Assembly: GCA_963799815.1 (NCBI GenBank)
Contig: CAWCYG010000004.1
Location: 1,014,302 to 1,078,301 of the forward strand
DNA: 64,000 nucleotides
Origin: JBDTSW01 sp963799815
GTDB taxonomy: Bacteria; Actinomycetota; Thermoleophilia; Solirubrobacterales; 70-9
Direction of reading: 5' to 3'
The notes below the pieces were generated by a model. That model was not told where the DNA came from and made no database searches. It saw nothing but the letters and a program-made list of their open reading frames with translations. Below are positions 1-8,125 of the stretch, in pieces; position 1 is the stretch's first letter, and each line of letters opens with the position of its first letter. The position numbers were made by a program, and so were the translations under genes.

Positions 1-284
1 TCACGAGCCGGGCGATCGGATCGTTCATCTTCGGGTTCGGGATCGCGGCCGTGGCTGGCCTGGCGGAGAACGACATCGACCGGCTGCGCCCCGGCGCGCT
101 CTCGTTCGTCGCGCTGGCCGTAGCCGAGCTCATAGCCGTCGCGCGCTACTCGGATCAGTTCTCGTTCGATCTCGCCGGTTGGCTCTTCCTGGGCTTCCTT
201 GCATCGGCCCTGGCCGGTGGGCTCGCGATCGTTCTCAGTCGATCAGCGTCTTCGTCATCTGCCGTACCGCAAGACGCCACATGA
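1..284 (+). CDS. Membrane protein, C-terminal part (5' end outside window)
   Basis: The reading frame is open from base 3, so the gene begins before the window. About 93 residues are visible, with roughly three hydrophobic helices separated by short loops, and no soluble domain. I do not recognise a family. The stop lies inside the 3' end of the convergent ABC permease gene (about 50 bp overlap). A GTG at 51 could act as a start, but the hydrophobic frame continues upstream of it, so truncation by the window edge is more likely. Confidence 0.5.
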   Translation, partial: TSRAIGSFIFGFGIAAVAGLAENDIDRLRPGALSFVALAVAELIAVARYSDQFSFDLAGWLFLGFLASALAGGLAIVLSRSASSSSAVPQDAT

Positions 285-1029
285 CGACAGCGAAGGCGAG
301 CAGCACCGCCACCCGAATGAGGTCGGTGGCCTCGAAGCCGAACGACGCGTGGCGGACGAGCTCGACCAGATGGTGCAGCGGGTTCAGCTGCGAGGCAGCC
401 TGAACCCCGTCAGGCAGCTGATCGATCGGGAAGAACGTCCCCGCGACCAGGAACAGCGGGGTGACCAGCAGGGTCGTGACGTAGTTGAACTGGTCGATCT
501 TGTCCACGGTGCCGGCGATCGCGATGCCGAATGCCGCGAAGCCGATCGCGGTGATGAAGGCGAAGAGCGGGACCACGAGCATGCCGCCGGCGGGGTCGAG
601 CCCGAAGAACATCGCGACGATCAGCGGGAAGCAGCCGTAGAAGCCCGCGCGCAGGCCGATCCACAGCATCTCGGCCGTGACCAGCTCCTCGACCGAGACC
701 GGAGCCGCCAGGATCGCGTCGTAGGTGTTCTGAAAGCGGTGCTTGACGAACGTGCCGAACATCGCCGGCAGGGCGCTCGAGAAGATGACGGCCGTGGCGA
801 CCATGCCGGTACCGACGAACTCGACGTACTCGAGGCCGCCGACCCCGTCCACGAGCGTGGCGCCAAGCCCGACGCCGAACGCGAGCAGGTAGATCACCGG
901 CTCGAGGACACTGGAGAACGTGGTGCTCTTCCAGAAGGTCCGGAAGTTCGCCACCTCGCGGCTCATGATGCCCGTGATCGCTGCCGGGTCCAGGCGGCGC
1001 ACGCGGACCTCGCTGACCCCGTCGCTCAC
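235..1029 (-). CDS. ABC-2 type transporter permease
   Basis: 264-residue integral membrane protein with about six helices and the layout of ABC-2 permeases (DrrB/NodJ type): a cytoplasmic N-terminus, an amphipathic segment before helix 1 (FWKSTTFSSVLEPVIYLL) and a late TFFPIDQLP loop after helix 5. It should form the membrane channel of an exporter energised by the ATPase encoded just upstream. Its GTG start overlaps the stop of that ATPase gene by 4 nt, so the two are translationally coupled. The substrate cannot be told from sequence; related pairs export drugs, polysaccharides or lipids. Confidence 0.85.
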   Translation of the reverse strand: MSDGVSEVRVRRLDPAAITGIMSREVANFRTFWKSTTFSSVLEPVIYLLAFGVGLGATLVDGVGGLEYVEFVGTGMVATAVIFSSALPAMFGTFVKHRFQNTYDAILAAPVSVEELVTAEMLWIGLRAGFYGCFPLIVAMFFGLDPAGGMLVVPLFAFITAIGFAAFGIAIAGTVDKIDQFNYVTTLLVTPLFLVAGTFFPIDQLPDGVQAASQLNPLHHLVELVRHASFGFEATDLIRVAVLLAFAVVMWRLAVRQMTKTLID

Positions 1030-1916
1030 TCCGCCTCCTCCCCGGTCAAGAGGACGAAGACGTCCTCAAGCGAGGCAGCGCGTCGGAGCGCATCGTCGGG
1101 GACCGCTCCATCGGTCGCCCGCTCCGCACCTACGATCGCGATCGCCGGCCCTGCGGGGCGCACTCGCAGACCCTGAGCCTCGGCCCTCGCCCGCGCCTCC
1201 ACGAGGTGATCGGGCGGCCCGTAGACCTCGGCGGTCTCGCGCCCCGCGTGTTCTGCGACCAGGTCGGAGGGCTTCCCTCGCGCGATGATCCGACCCTCGG
1301 CCATCAGCGCCACCTCGTCGGCGAGGCGCTCGGCCTCCTCGATGTAGTGGGTCGACATCAAGATCGTCGCGCCGCGCGAGCGCAGCCCGTCGATCAGCGT
1401 CCACATCTCGGTGCGAATCTGGGGATCGAGGCCCACCGTCGGCTCGTCGAGGAGCATCAACCGGGGCTCGTGGACGAGACCGCGCGCGAGCAGCAACCGG
1501 CGGCGCATTCCTCCCGAGAGCTTGTCGACGGCGTCCGAGCGGCGCTGGCGCAGCCGGGCAAGGTCGAGCGTCCGATCGACGGCACCGGCAACGTCCTTGA
1601 CGCGGTAGAGCCGGGCGAACACGGCCAGGTTGTCCTCGACCGTGACGTCGATGTCGAGGTTGTCGAGCTGCGGGACCACCCCCATCCGGATCCGCGCCTC
1701 CTTGGACTGCTTGGGGAGCTCGTATCCGAGCACATGGATCTCGCCCTCGTCGGCGATCACCTGGGCGGTGAGCATGCGCATCGTCGTCGACTTGCCTGCC
1801 CCGTTGGGGCCGAGCAGACCGAGGCAGATCCCCTCGGGCACGTCGAGATCGAGGCCGTCGACCGCGGTGATCTCCCCGAAGCGCTTGGTGACCCCCCTGA
1901 GCTCTATCGCTGGCAT
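1026..1916 (-). CDS. ABC transporter ATP-binding protein (DrrA/NodI type)
   Basis: 296-residue ABC ATPase. Walker A GPNGAGKS is at residues 36-43, the signature LSGGM near 133, Walker B LMLLDEPT near 153 and the switch His at 190 (STHYIEE). A C-terminal extension of about 90 residues ends in the ASLEDVFVLLTG motif usual for DrrA-type exporters. I place the start at ATG 1916: AAGGTGGA lies 4 nt upstream, and the longer open frame back to 2105 adds 63 residues unlike the family. It is followed, with a 4-nt overlap, by its permease. Direction of transport is inferred to be export. Confidence 0.88.
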   Translation of the reverse strand: MPAIELRGVTKRFGEITAVDGLDLDVPEGICLGLLGPNGAGKSTTMRMLTAQVIADEGEIHVLGYELPKQSKEARIRMGVVPQLDNLDIDVTVEDNLAVFARLYRVKDVAGAVDRTLDLARLRQRRSDAVDKLSGGMRRRLLLARGLVHEPRLMLLDEPTVGLDPQIRTEMWTLIDGLRSRGATILMSTHYIEEAERLADEVALMAEGRIIARGKPSDLVAEHAGRETAEVYGPPDHLVEARARAEAQGLRVRPAGPAIAIVGAERATDGAVPDDALRRAASLEDVFVLLTGEEAE

Positions 1917-2003
1917 CGCATCCACCTTAGTCAGACCCGTTCCGGCGGCTGGATTCATCGGGGCTGGGACGGGCGACGGGGCGGGCCCAACCAACCCGAA
2001 AAC

Positions 2004-2053
2004 CATCGAGTGGGGATAGACCGCGTATATGACCGTCAATCCCCCACTCGATG
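2004..2053. promoter_or_regulatory. 12-bp perfect inverted repeat in a divergent intergenic region
   Basis: CATCGAGTGGGG (2004-2015) and its exact complement (2042-2053) are separated by 26 nt that contain the most AT-rich stretch of the gap (TATAT at 2026). The repeat lies between the ABC exporter operon on the minus strand (start 1916) and the membrane gene on the plus strand (start 2164). That placement suggests an operator for a dimeric regulator of one or both genes. No regulator gene is adjacent. A transcript hairpin is an alternative. Confidence 0.5.
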
Positions 2054-2163
2054 CGAAATCCGGCTGCGGCCGCCCCCACCCAGCCCAGGTGTCCGGCCAC
2101 GCCATCCTGCGTCAGGAATCTATCTCCCGCCTGCCAAGCTGAGGCGCCGTGGGAGCAAGCGCA

Positions 2164-2904
2164 ATGCCGCCGAAAAGAGAGCTCGTCCTTCGCGAGGTCG
2201 TGCGCGAGGCGCTCGCCGCCTATCGCGCCAACCCCAGGTTGCTGATTGCCGCGGCCTTCATCATCTCGATCCCGATCGGTCTCGCCGAAGCAGCAGCTCA
2301 CGCGACGCCGGAGATCGAGGGCAATGAAGGCATCGAGGTCCCACTGGCCAGCCTCACGGCGCTCGCGCTCTCGATCACGGTGACGCTCGGGGACGTCTTC
2401 TTCACCGGCGTCGTAGCCACGGTCGTCGGCGAGTACAGGACCGGAGTCCGGCGCCAGCTCATCGAGATCGCGCGTGCGCTCCGCTACCGGCAGCTGATCG
2501 CCGTCGACCTGATCTTCGCGCTCATGGTCGGCGTCGGGTTGCTACTGCTGATCGTCCCGGGAGTTGTTGTGTTCGGGTGGTACGTGCTGGCCGCGGCCGT
2601 GGTGGAGATCGAGGACCGTGGTGTCCGCGACTCCTTTCGCCGTAGCCGCGAGCTGGTTCGCGGCAACTTCTGGCGCGTGCTGGCTCTGCTGGCCCCGACG
2701 ATGCTGGTCGCCGACGCCCTCGGCGAGCTGCTTCAGGCGATCGGGCCGAACCTGGCCGGAGAGGGGTTCTGGGGGGATTTCGTGGGCGCGACCCTCGCCG
2801 AGACGGCGACCGTGCCGCTGTTTGCGCTCGCCGCGGTCGTCACGACGCATCACCTGATCTCCCGGAACGCTGACGAAGCTTCGCCTCGTACTCCTCCTCC
2901 GTGA
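2164..2904 (+). CDS. Multispanning membrane protein, GDPD-membrane-domain/DUF7847-like
   Basis: 246 residues with about five or six membrane helices. The central VPGVVVFGWYVLAAAV segment followed by EIEDRGVRDSFRRSRELVRGN is typical of membrane domains found in glycerophosphodiester phosphodiesterase-associated and DUF7847-type proteins, whose biochemical role is unknown. ATG 2164 is preferred over the upstream GTG 2149 because GGGAG stands 8 nt before it. The 3' end overlaps the convergent gene by about 65 bp. No catalytic residues are visible. Confidence 0.6.
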   Translation: MPPKRELVLREVVREALAAYRANPRLLIAAAFIISIPIGLAEAAAHATPEIEGNEGIEVPLASLTALALSITVTLGDVFFTGVVATVVGEYRTGVRRQLIEIARALRYRQLIAVDLIFALMVGVGLLLLIVPGVVVFGWYVLAAAVVEIEDRGVRDSFRRSRELVRGNFWRVLALLAPTMLVADALGELLQAIGPNLAGEGFWGDFVGATLAETATVPLFALAAVVTTHHLISRNADEASPRTPPP

Positions 2905-3649
2905 CGCCACCGAGCGCGTCGCGCAGGCGATCCTTGATGCGCTCGGTGCGGCGATCGGGCCGAAACCGCTCCTCGGCCTTGGCCTGCCTCTTCGGGTCGC
3001 GCTCCCCGTAGCGACGACGCGCCCACGCCGAGTCGGGCTTCGCGATCCGGCAGGCGGCGTACAGCGCCAGCGGCGGGACCAGCAAGCCAACGATCCCGTG
3101 CAGGACGCGCCCCTTGACGAAGCTCACGATCAGCGAGCCAAGCCACAGGATCACCCCGAGAATCGAGCCAACGACGGCCCCGGTGCTCTGAGTCTCGAGC
3201 TCGAAGGGCCGTACGCCCAGCACGACCAACCCCATCAGGGCGGTGGCGATGACCGTCGCGTCGATCGAGGTTCGCCCCTCCTTCGCCCAATACACATCGT
3301 CCAGACGCACCCATAGCGCGAACTCGTCGATGGTCAGGCCGATGCCGATGCCAAAGGCCAGGGCGCAGATCTCGTAGATGCCGCCTACCGCGAAGCCGGC
3401 GAAGCTGATCGTCCCCGCGATCATCATCAGGACGATCCCGAAGACCAGGTGATGGAGGTGAACGCCGCCCTCGCTGACCACGCTGCCGGGCCACCATGGG
3501 ACCCGAGGGCTTCGCATCAGCCGCGTGGAGAGGCGGATGAAGCCAAAGGAGAGCACCAGGCCGAGGAGCACCAGGAACACCCACTGCCGGTCGTGCTCGA
3601 CCAACTGGTCGTTCCAGAAGTCGGTGATGATCGAACCGCCCAACGGCAT
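2840..3649 (-). CDS. Conserved integral membrane protein with HLHH and DEFALW motifs
   Basis: 269 residues: about six hydrophobic helices, then a charged C-terminal tail of some 75 residues rich in Arg, Lys and Glu. Conserved-looking polar motifs sit in or next to membrane helices: GGVHLHHLVFG near residue 65 and TIDEFALWVRLDD near 110, which could bind a metal. I do not recognise a named function. Start ATG 3649 keeps the gene clear of the divergent gene at 3676 and matches the first plausible membrane segment; a longer frame to 3733 would overlap that gene. Confidence 0.6.
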   Translation of the reverse strand: MPLGGSIITDFWNDQLVEHDRQWVFLVLLGLVLSFGFIRLSTRLMRSPRVPWWPGSVVSEGGVHLHHLVFGIVLMMIAGTISFAGFAVGGIYEICALAFGIGIGLTIDEFALWVRLDDVYWAKEGRTSIDATVIATALMGLVVLGVRPFELETQSTGAVVGSILGVILWLGSLIVSFVKGRVLHGIVGLLVPPLALYAACRIAKPDSAWARRRYGERDPKRQAKAEERFRPDRRTERIKDRLRDALGGVTEEEYEAKLRQRSGRSGDAS

Positions 3650-3663
3650 CACCTCACGGACCT

Positions 3664-3669
3664 TAACCT
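3664..3669 (+). promoter_or_regulatory. -10 box TAACCT of a leaderless promoter
   Basis: TAACCT ends 6 nt before ATG 3676, so transcription would begin at or next to the start codon. The gap to the divergent gene is only 26 bp. Confidence 0.5.
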
Positions 3670-3675
3670 TGCCTG

Positions 3676-5805
3676 ATGCCGGGTGAGAGCTCCGACCGAC
3701 GCCGGCGAGCGCCCGCCAGCCGGGTGGCATCAATCGTCCTCACCGTCGTCGCGGCCTTCCTGCTCATGCTCGGCGACCTCGCTCTGTATGCGGATCGCGA
3801 GCTCTTTGACTCGTCTCGATTCGCCGACAACGCCGCCTCGGCGCTTGAGGATCAGGCAGTGCGCGACGCCGCGGCACGGCGGGTGTCCAGGGCCATCACC
3901 CGGGAGGTGAGTCCCGACCTGGTCGCGTTCGAAGCGTTGATCGAACCGGTCACCGCGGGGGTCATCGGGAGCAGGCCCTTCCGCTCGGCGCTGCGCGAGG
4001 GATTGCGTCAAGCCCACGCGATCGCCCTCGGAGAAGGCGAGCAAACCGCGGCGGTCCAGGTCGCCAACATCGGTGCCGCCGCAGTCGCAGCGCTGCGGCA
4101 GCTGAGCCCGAAGCTCGCAAAGGACATCCCGAAGGGGCTCGACGCGAAACTGCTCAGCCTGGGTGACGCGGGCTTCGCCCGCGATCTGGCGCGAGTGGCC
4201 AACACCGTGAGCGAGGCGGCGATCGTGTTGCCGCTGGCGGCCCTGTTGCTGTTCGCGGCGGCGATCACGTTCGCCGTCGACCGCAGGGCCGCCCTGACTC
4301 GCGCCGGTGTGGCGATAGCGCTGGTCGGCGCGCTGGTGGTCCTCGCCTACTTCGTCGTTGGTGCGCTGGTGGCGCGCGTGGCGTCCACAACGACCGATCG
4401 CGAGGCGCTCGGGGCACTCTGGGAGGCGCTCTTCGGGGCGCTCCGCGACTGGAACCTCGCGCTCGCGGCCGTGGGTGCGGTCGTCGCCGGCGCGGGCGCG
4501 GCCGTGCTGCGGCCTGTCGACGCTGTGGCCCCGCTGCGGCGAATTGCCACGGCGGCCCTCGCCACACCGGCATCCCCGCTCTGGCGCGCGGTGCGTGGGG
4601 TGACATTTCTCGTCGCGGGCCTCGTCATGGTGCTCGAGCCAACGCTGGTGCTGCAGGCGCTCACCGTCGTGGCCGGGCTCGTCTTGATCTCGATCGGCGT
4701 GGGCGAGCTGATTCGCTTGACGATCCCGGCCGCCGCTGAGACCGAGACCGCACGAGCGCACGGGCGCCGCCTCGCAGCAGCGCTGGTAATCGGGGCGGGG
4801 TGTGCCGCGGTAATCGTGGTCGTGGCGATCTCGCTGATCGGCGACGACGAGAAGACCGGGCGAGCCCCTCAGGCGCGCACGGGTACCTGCAATGGCAGCG
4901 TCGAGCTGTGCGAGCGCCGATTGGATCAGGTCGTCTTCGCCGGCGCCCACAACGCGATGTCGGCCGCCGACTATCCCGGCTTCCTCTTCCCGATGCACGA
5001 CCGCACGATCCGCCGCCAGCTTGAGGACGGCGTCCGGGCTCTGCTCATCGACGCCTATTACGGGGTCCCTGGAAGGCGTGTGTACACGGACTTCAGCCGA
5101 GTTCCAAACAAGCTCATCGAGCAGGCCCAGGAGGAGCTCGGGCCGCGGTTCGTCACCGCGGCCAACCGCTTGCGCTCGAACATCGCGCGACCGGAGGAAG
5201 AGGCCGAGACGGACCTCTACCTGTGTCATGGCTTCTGCGAGCTGGGCGCCGTCGATCTCACGAAGGCCCTGCGCCAAATCGACTCGTTCCTCGAGGCGAA
5301 TCCCGAGCAGGTGGTCCTGATCGTGATCGAGGACTACGTGAAGCCGAAGGACGTCGTCGCTGCGTTCGAGCGCAGCGGGCTGGCCGAGCGTGCCTACGAC
5401 GGCGAGCTGGGAGAGGAGCCACCGACCCTCGGGGAATTGATCGAGTCCGGCAAGCAGGCGGTGGTGATGGCCGAGAACCGTGCTGGTCAAGCCCCCTGGT
5501 ACTTCCGGGCCTTCGACTACTTCCAGGAGACTCCGTTTGACTTCAAGAAGCCGGCCGAGATGAGTTGCGATCAAAACCGCGGCGCGCCGTCAAACCCGCT
5601 GTTTCAGATCAACAACTGGATCAACACCGATCCCGCGGCGAAGCCGTCCAACGCGGCGAAGGTCAACTCTCGCGAGTTCCTGCTCAAGCGCGCCCGCAAG
5701 TGTGCCCGCCAGCGTGGCCTGCTGCCGAACGTGCTCGCCGTCGACTTCTATCGCGAGGGCGACCTCTTCGAGGTCACAGCAAAGCTGAACGAGGACGGCG
5801 GCTAG
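3676..5805 (+). CDS. Membrane protein fused to a PLC-like phosphodiesterase domain
   Basis: 709 residues in two parts. Residues 1-400 hold one N-terminal helix, an extracytoplasmic segment of about 150 residues, then about seven further helices. Residues 410-709 resemble the TIM-barrel PLC/GDPD-like phosphodiesterases: AGAHNAMS with His near 425, LLIDAYYG near 455, LCHGFC with His near 518, and VLIVIEDY. These correspond to the paired active-site histidines and acidic residues of that fold, placed outside the membrane. A phosphodiester substrate such as a lipid headgroup or teichoic polymer is inferred. The N-terminal half resembles the protein at 15991. A TAnnnT box 6 nt before the ATG suggests a leaderless mRNA. 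Confidence 0.72.
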   Translation: MPGESSDRRRRAPASRVASIVLTVVAAFLLMLGDLALYADRELFDSSRFADNAASALEDQAVRDAAARRVSRAITREVSPDLVAFEALIEPVTAGVIGSRPFRSALREGLRQAHAIALGEGEQTAAVQVANIGAAAVAALRQLSPKLAKDIPKGLDAKLLSLGDAGFARDLARVANTVSEAAIVLPLAALLLFAAAITFAVDRRAALTRAGVAIALVGALVVLAYFVVGALVARVASTTTDREALGALWEALFGALRDWNLALAAVGAVVAGAGAAVLRPVDAVAPLRRIATAALATPASPLWRAVRGVTFLVAGLVMVLEPTLVLQALTVVAGLVLISIGVGELIRLTIPAAAETETARAHGRRLAAALVIGAGCAAVIVVVAISLIGDDEKTGRAPQARTGTCNGSVELCERRLDQVVFAGAHNAMSAADYPGFLFPMHDRTIRRQLEDGVRALLIDAYYGVPGRRVYTDFSRVPNKLIEQAQEELGPRFVTAANRLRSNIARPEEEAETDLYLCHGFCELGAVDLTKALRQIDSFLEANPEQVVLIVIEDYVKPKDVVAAFERSGLAERAYDGELGEEPPTLGELIESGKQAVVMAENRAGQAPWYFRAFDYFQETPFDFKKPAEMSCDQNRGAPSNPLFQINNWINTDPAAKPSNAAKVNSREFLLKRARKCARQRGLLPNVLAVDFYREGDLFEVTAKLNEDGG

Positions 5806-6752
5806 GTCGCCGCGAGCGTCGGCCGCGAGGCCGCCGCCTTCCTTCTGCTCGGCGCCCGGCGAGCCGTAGCCGCGATCGCGTCCGCCAGCTCGCCGAACAG
5901 CTCCGGCGGCATGTCGTGACCCATGCCCTCGATGATCCGAAGCTCGGCATTCGGGATGGCCTTGGCGAGCGCCTTGCCCGCGGCGGGGCGCACGAGTGGG
6001 TCGCTGTCACCGTGAATCACGAGGGTGGGGGCGCGCACGCCACGTAGCCTCTTGCGGCGGTCTCCCGAGGAGGTGATCGCGTGTAGCTGCCGGGCGACCC
6101 CGGCCGGGTGGTGCCCGCGATCCCAGCTTTCCGCCAGCGTCGCTCGGAACTCGGACTCGCGCTCCGAGTTCATCGGGTAGTCGGGCGAGCCGATCACGTC
6201 AAAGGTGGCGGTGACCGTCTCGACGAACTCCTCGCGGCTGCGGGCCGGCTTCGCCAAAAGGGTGCCGAATGCGCGCATCCGAGGCACCGATGCGGTTCGC
6301 TTGCCGCTTCCCGACATGATCAGCGTGAGGGTGCGCACCCGGGCCGGGCTTCGGTAGGCGGCAACCTGAGCGATCATGCCGCCCATCGAGACGCCCACCA
6401 TGTGGGACGAGTCGAGCCCGAGCGCCTCGATGAGCCCCACCGCATCGTCGGCCATCTCATGCAGCCGATAGGCGCGACCCTGAGGAAGGCCAAAGAGCAT
6501 CGGCACCGTCCGCGGTGGCGGCGCATCGATCTGGCTCGAGCGGCCGGCGTCCCGGTTGTCGAAGCGGATCACCCGAAACCCGCGCCCCCCCAGCTCCTCG
6601 CAGAAGCCGGGGTGCCAATGGATCAGCTGTGTCCCGAGGCCCATGATCAGCAGGATCGGCTCGCCCTCGGGGTCCCCGAGCTCCTCGTAGCAGAGCTCGA
6701 CGCCGTCGACCTCTGCGAACCGCTCGCGCGGCAACCTTGCAGCGCTCGACAC
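5802..6752 (-). CDS. Alpha/beta-fold hydrolase
   Basis: 316 residues with the full alpha/beta-hydrolase layout. The oxyanion-hole region is LLIMGLGTQ, the nucleophile elbow is GVSMGG (Ser 122), the acid is in HGDSDPLV and the catalytic His in GMGHDMP. The sequence DNRDAGRSS after strand 4 is common in the RdmC/aclacinomycin methylesterase-like subgroup, so an esterase role is plausible; the substrate is unknown. Start is GTG 6752. The gene ends 4 nt inside the convergent PLC-fusion gene. A basic tail of about 20 residues (RRAPSRRKAAASR) follows the domain. Confidence 0.85.
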   Translation of the reverse strand: MSSAARLPRERFAEVDGVELCYEELGDPEGEPILLIMGLGTQLIHWHPGFCEELGGRGFRVIRFDNRDAGRSSQIDAPPPRTVPMLFGLPQGRAYRLHEMADDAVGLIEALGLDSSHMVGVSMGGMIAQVAAYRSPARVRTLTLIMSGSGKRTASVPRMRAFGTLLAKPARSREEFVETVTATFDVIGSPDYPMNSERESEFRATLAESWDRGHHPAGVARQLHAITSSGDRRKRLRGVRAPTLVIHGDSDPLVRPAAGKALAKAIPNAELRIIEGMGHDMPPELFGELADAIAATARRAPSRRKAAASRPTLAAT

Positions 6753-6892
6753 GCGTCAGTCCGCCGCTGCTATCGCCTGCACGTCAAGCCGCGCGAGGGC
6801 CACGATCGTGATCTCGCCCGGGGCCGGGTTCTGGAGCGCCACCTCCGACATCGCGCGCGAGTCTAAAGCTCGGTGAATGTCAGGATCTAGGC

Positions 6893-8035
6893 GTGCGGAC
6901 GCTGATCCTCTCGGACCTCCACCTCGGAGCCGGCACAGGCTCTGACCTGCTCCGATACGAGCGCTTCCGCAGGCCGCTCCTGGAGGCCATCACGGGCGTC
7001 GACCGCCTCATCCTCCTGGGCGACGTGGTCGAGCTGCGTGACCGACCTTTGGCCGACGCGCTCGAGCTGGCGGCGCCGTTCTTCGAGGCGCTTGGAGAGG
7101 CGATCGGCGACGCCGAGGTGCTGATCGTGCCCGGCAATCACGACCATCACCTCCTCGAGGAGTGGCTCGCGGGACGCAGGCTCAGGCGCGAGGGACCCCT
7201 CGGGCTCTCCGAGCGCGCGTCGCCCCGAGAGGGCGGGCCGCTCGCAGCCCTCGCCCAGCGGATGGGGTCCGCCAGGGTGGAGCTCGCCTACCCAGGGATC
7301 TGGGTTCGCGACGACATCTACGCGACCCATGGCCACTATCTGGATCGCCACCTCACGATCCCCACCTTCGAGCGACTCGCGCTCGCAGCCTCAGAGCGCA
7401 TGCTCGGCCCGGCGCCGGACGTGGCGAGCGATCCGCTGCCGGCGCCGGAGGGGCCAACTGACCCGGACGAGTACGAGCGGGCTCAGTCCCCGGTCTACGC
7501 CTTCTTGTTCGCGCTCGCGCAGGGCGCCACCGAGGATCGCCGCGGGCCCGGCCCCTCGGCACGAATCTGGGCCGCGATGACAAGCGGCTCCACTCGCGCG
7601 CAGCGGCTCCGCGGCTGGCTCCTCGGCTCGGTGGCGTTGCCGGGCGCCGTCGGCGTGGCGAACCGCTTTGGCCTCGGCCCGGTGAAGCCGGATCTCTCGC
7701 CCGAAGCGATCACGCAGGCGGGACTCGCGGCCATGGGAGAGGTTGCGGCGCGGCTCGGAATCGAGGCCGAGCACCTCATCTTCGGCCACACCCATCGGCG
7801 GGGTCCGCTTGACGACGAGCCCGGCTGGGTGACCTCGAATGGCATGCGGCTGCGAAACAGCGGGGCCTGGACGTATGCACCGGGGCTGATTGGAAGGGCC
7901 ACGGCCGGGGAAAGCCCGTACTGGCCTGGCACCTTGGTCGAGGTTGACGATGGTGGTCCACCGCGGCCCCGCGAGCTGCTTCGGTCGTTCAGCAAGGAGG
8001 AACTGCGCCCCGATCGCGACCAATCTGAGTCGTGA
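6893..8035 (+). CDS. Calcineurin-like metallophosphoesterase
   Basis: 380 residues. All five metal-site blocks are visible: DLHLG near residue 8, GDVVEL near 43, GNHDHH near 82, THGHYLD near 145 and GHTHRRG near 305. This is the binuclear metallophosphoesterase set, and the size and order fit the UDP-2,3-diacylglucosamine pyrophosphatase (LpxH)-like subgroup rather than cAMP phosphodiesterases. Several actinomycetes carry such proteins without lipid A, so the substrate is open. The middle (residues 150-290) is a lineage-specific insert. GTG 6893 follows CAGGAT by 6 nt, a weak leaderless promoter. Confidence 0.85.
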   Translation: MRTLILSDLHLGAGTGSDLLRYERFRRPLLEAITGVDRLILLGDVVELRDRPLADALELAAPFFEALGEAIGDAEVLIVPGNHDHHLLEEWLAGRRLRREGPLGLSERASPREGGPLAALAQRMGSARVELAYPGIWVRDDIYATHGHYLDRHLTIPTFERLALAASERMLGPAPDVASDPLPAPEGPTDPDEYERAQSPVYAFLFALAQGATEDRRGPGPSARIWAAMTSGSTRAQRLRGWLLGSVALPGAVGVANRFGLGPVKPDLSPEAITQAGLAAMGEVAARLGIEAEHLIFGHTHRRGPLDDEPGWVTSNGMRLRNSGAWTYAPGLIGRATAGESPYWPGTLVEVDDGGPPRPRELLRSFSKEELRPDRDQSES

Positions 8036-8125
8036 TCCGGCGGCCCGCGGCTATAGGGTTGTGCTCGGGCAGATGATCGGCCGCTACGCCAGGGGGATGC
8101 GCTCATTCCGGACCGCGGGGGCTGG

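Noticed and set aside
199..1176. Plus-strand frame antisense to the ABC permease
   Set aside because: No motif; the minus strand encodes a permease with the expected helices and coupling to its ATPase.
3730..5574. Open frame of 614 codons antisense to the PLC-fusion gene
   Set aside because: It lacks domain motifs and a ribosome-binding site, and the plus strand clearly holds a membrane protein with catalytic residues.
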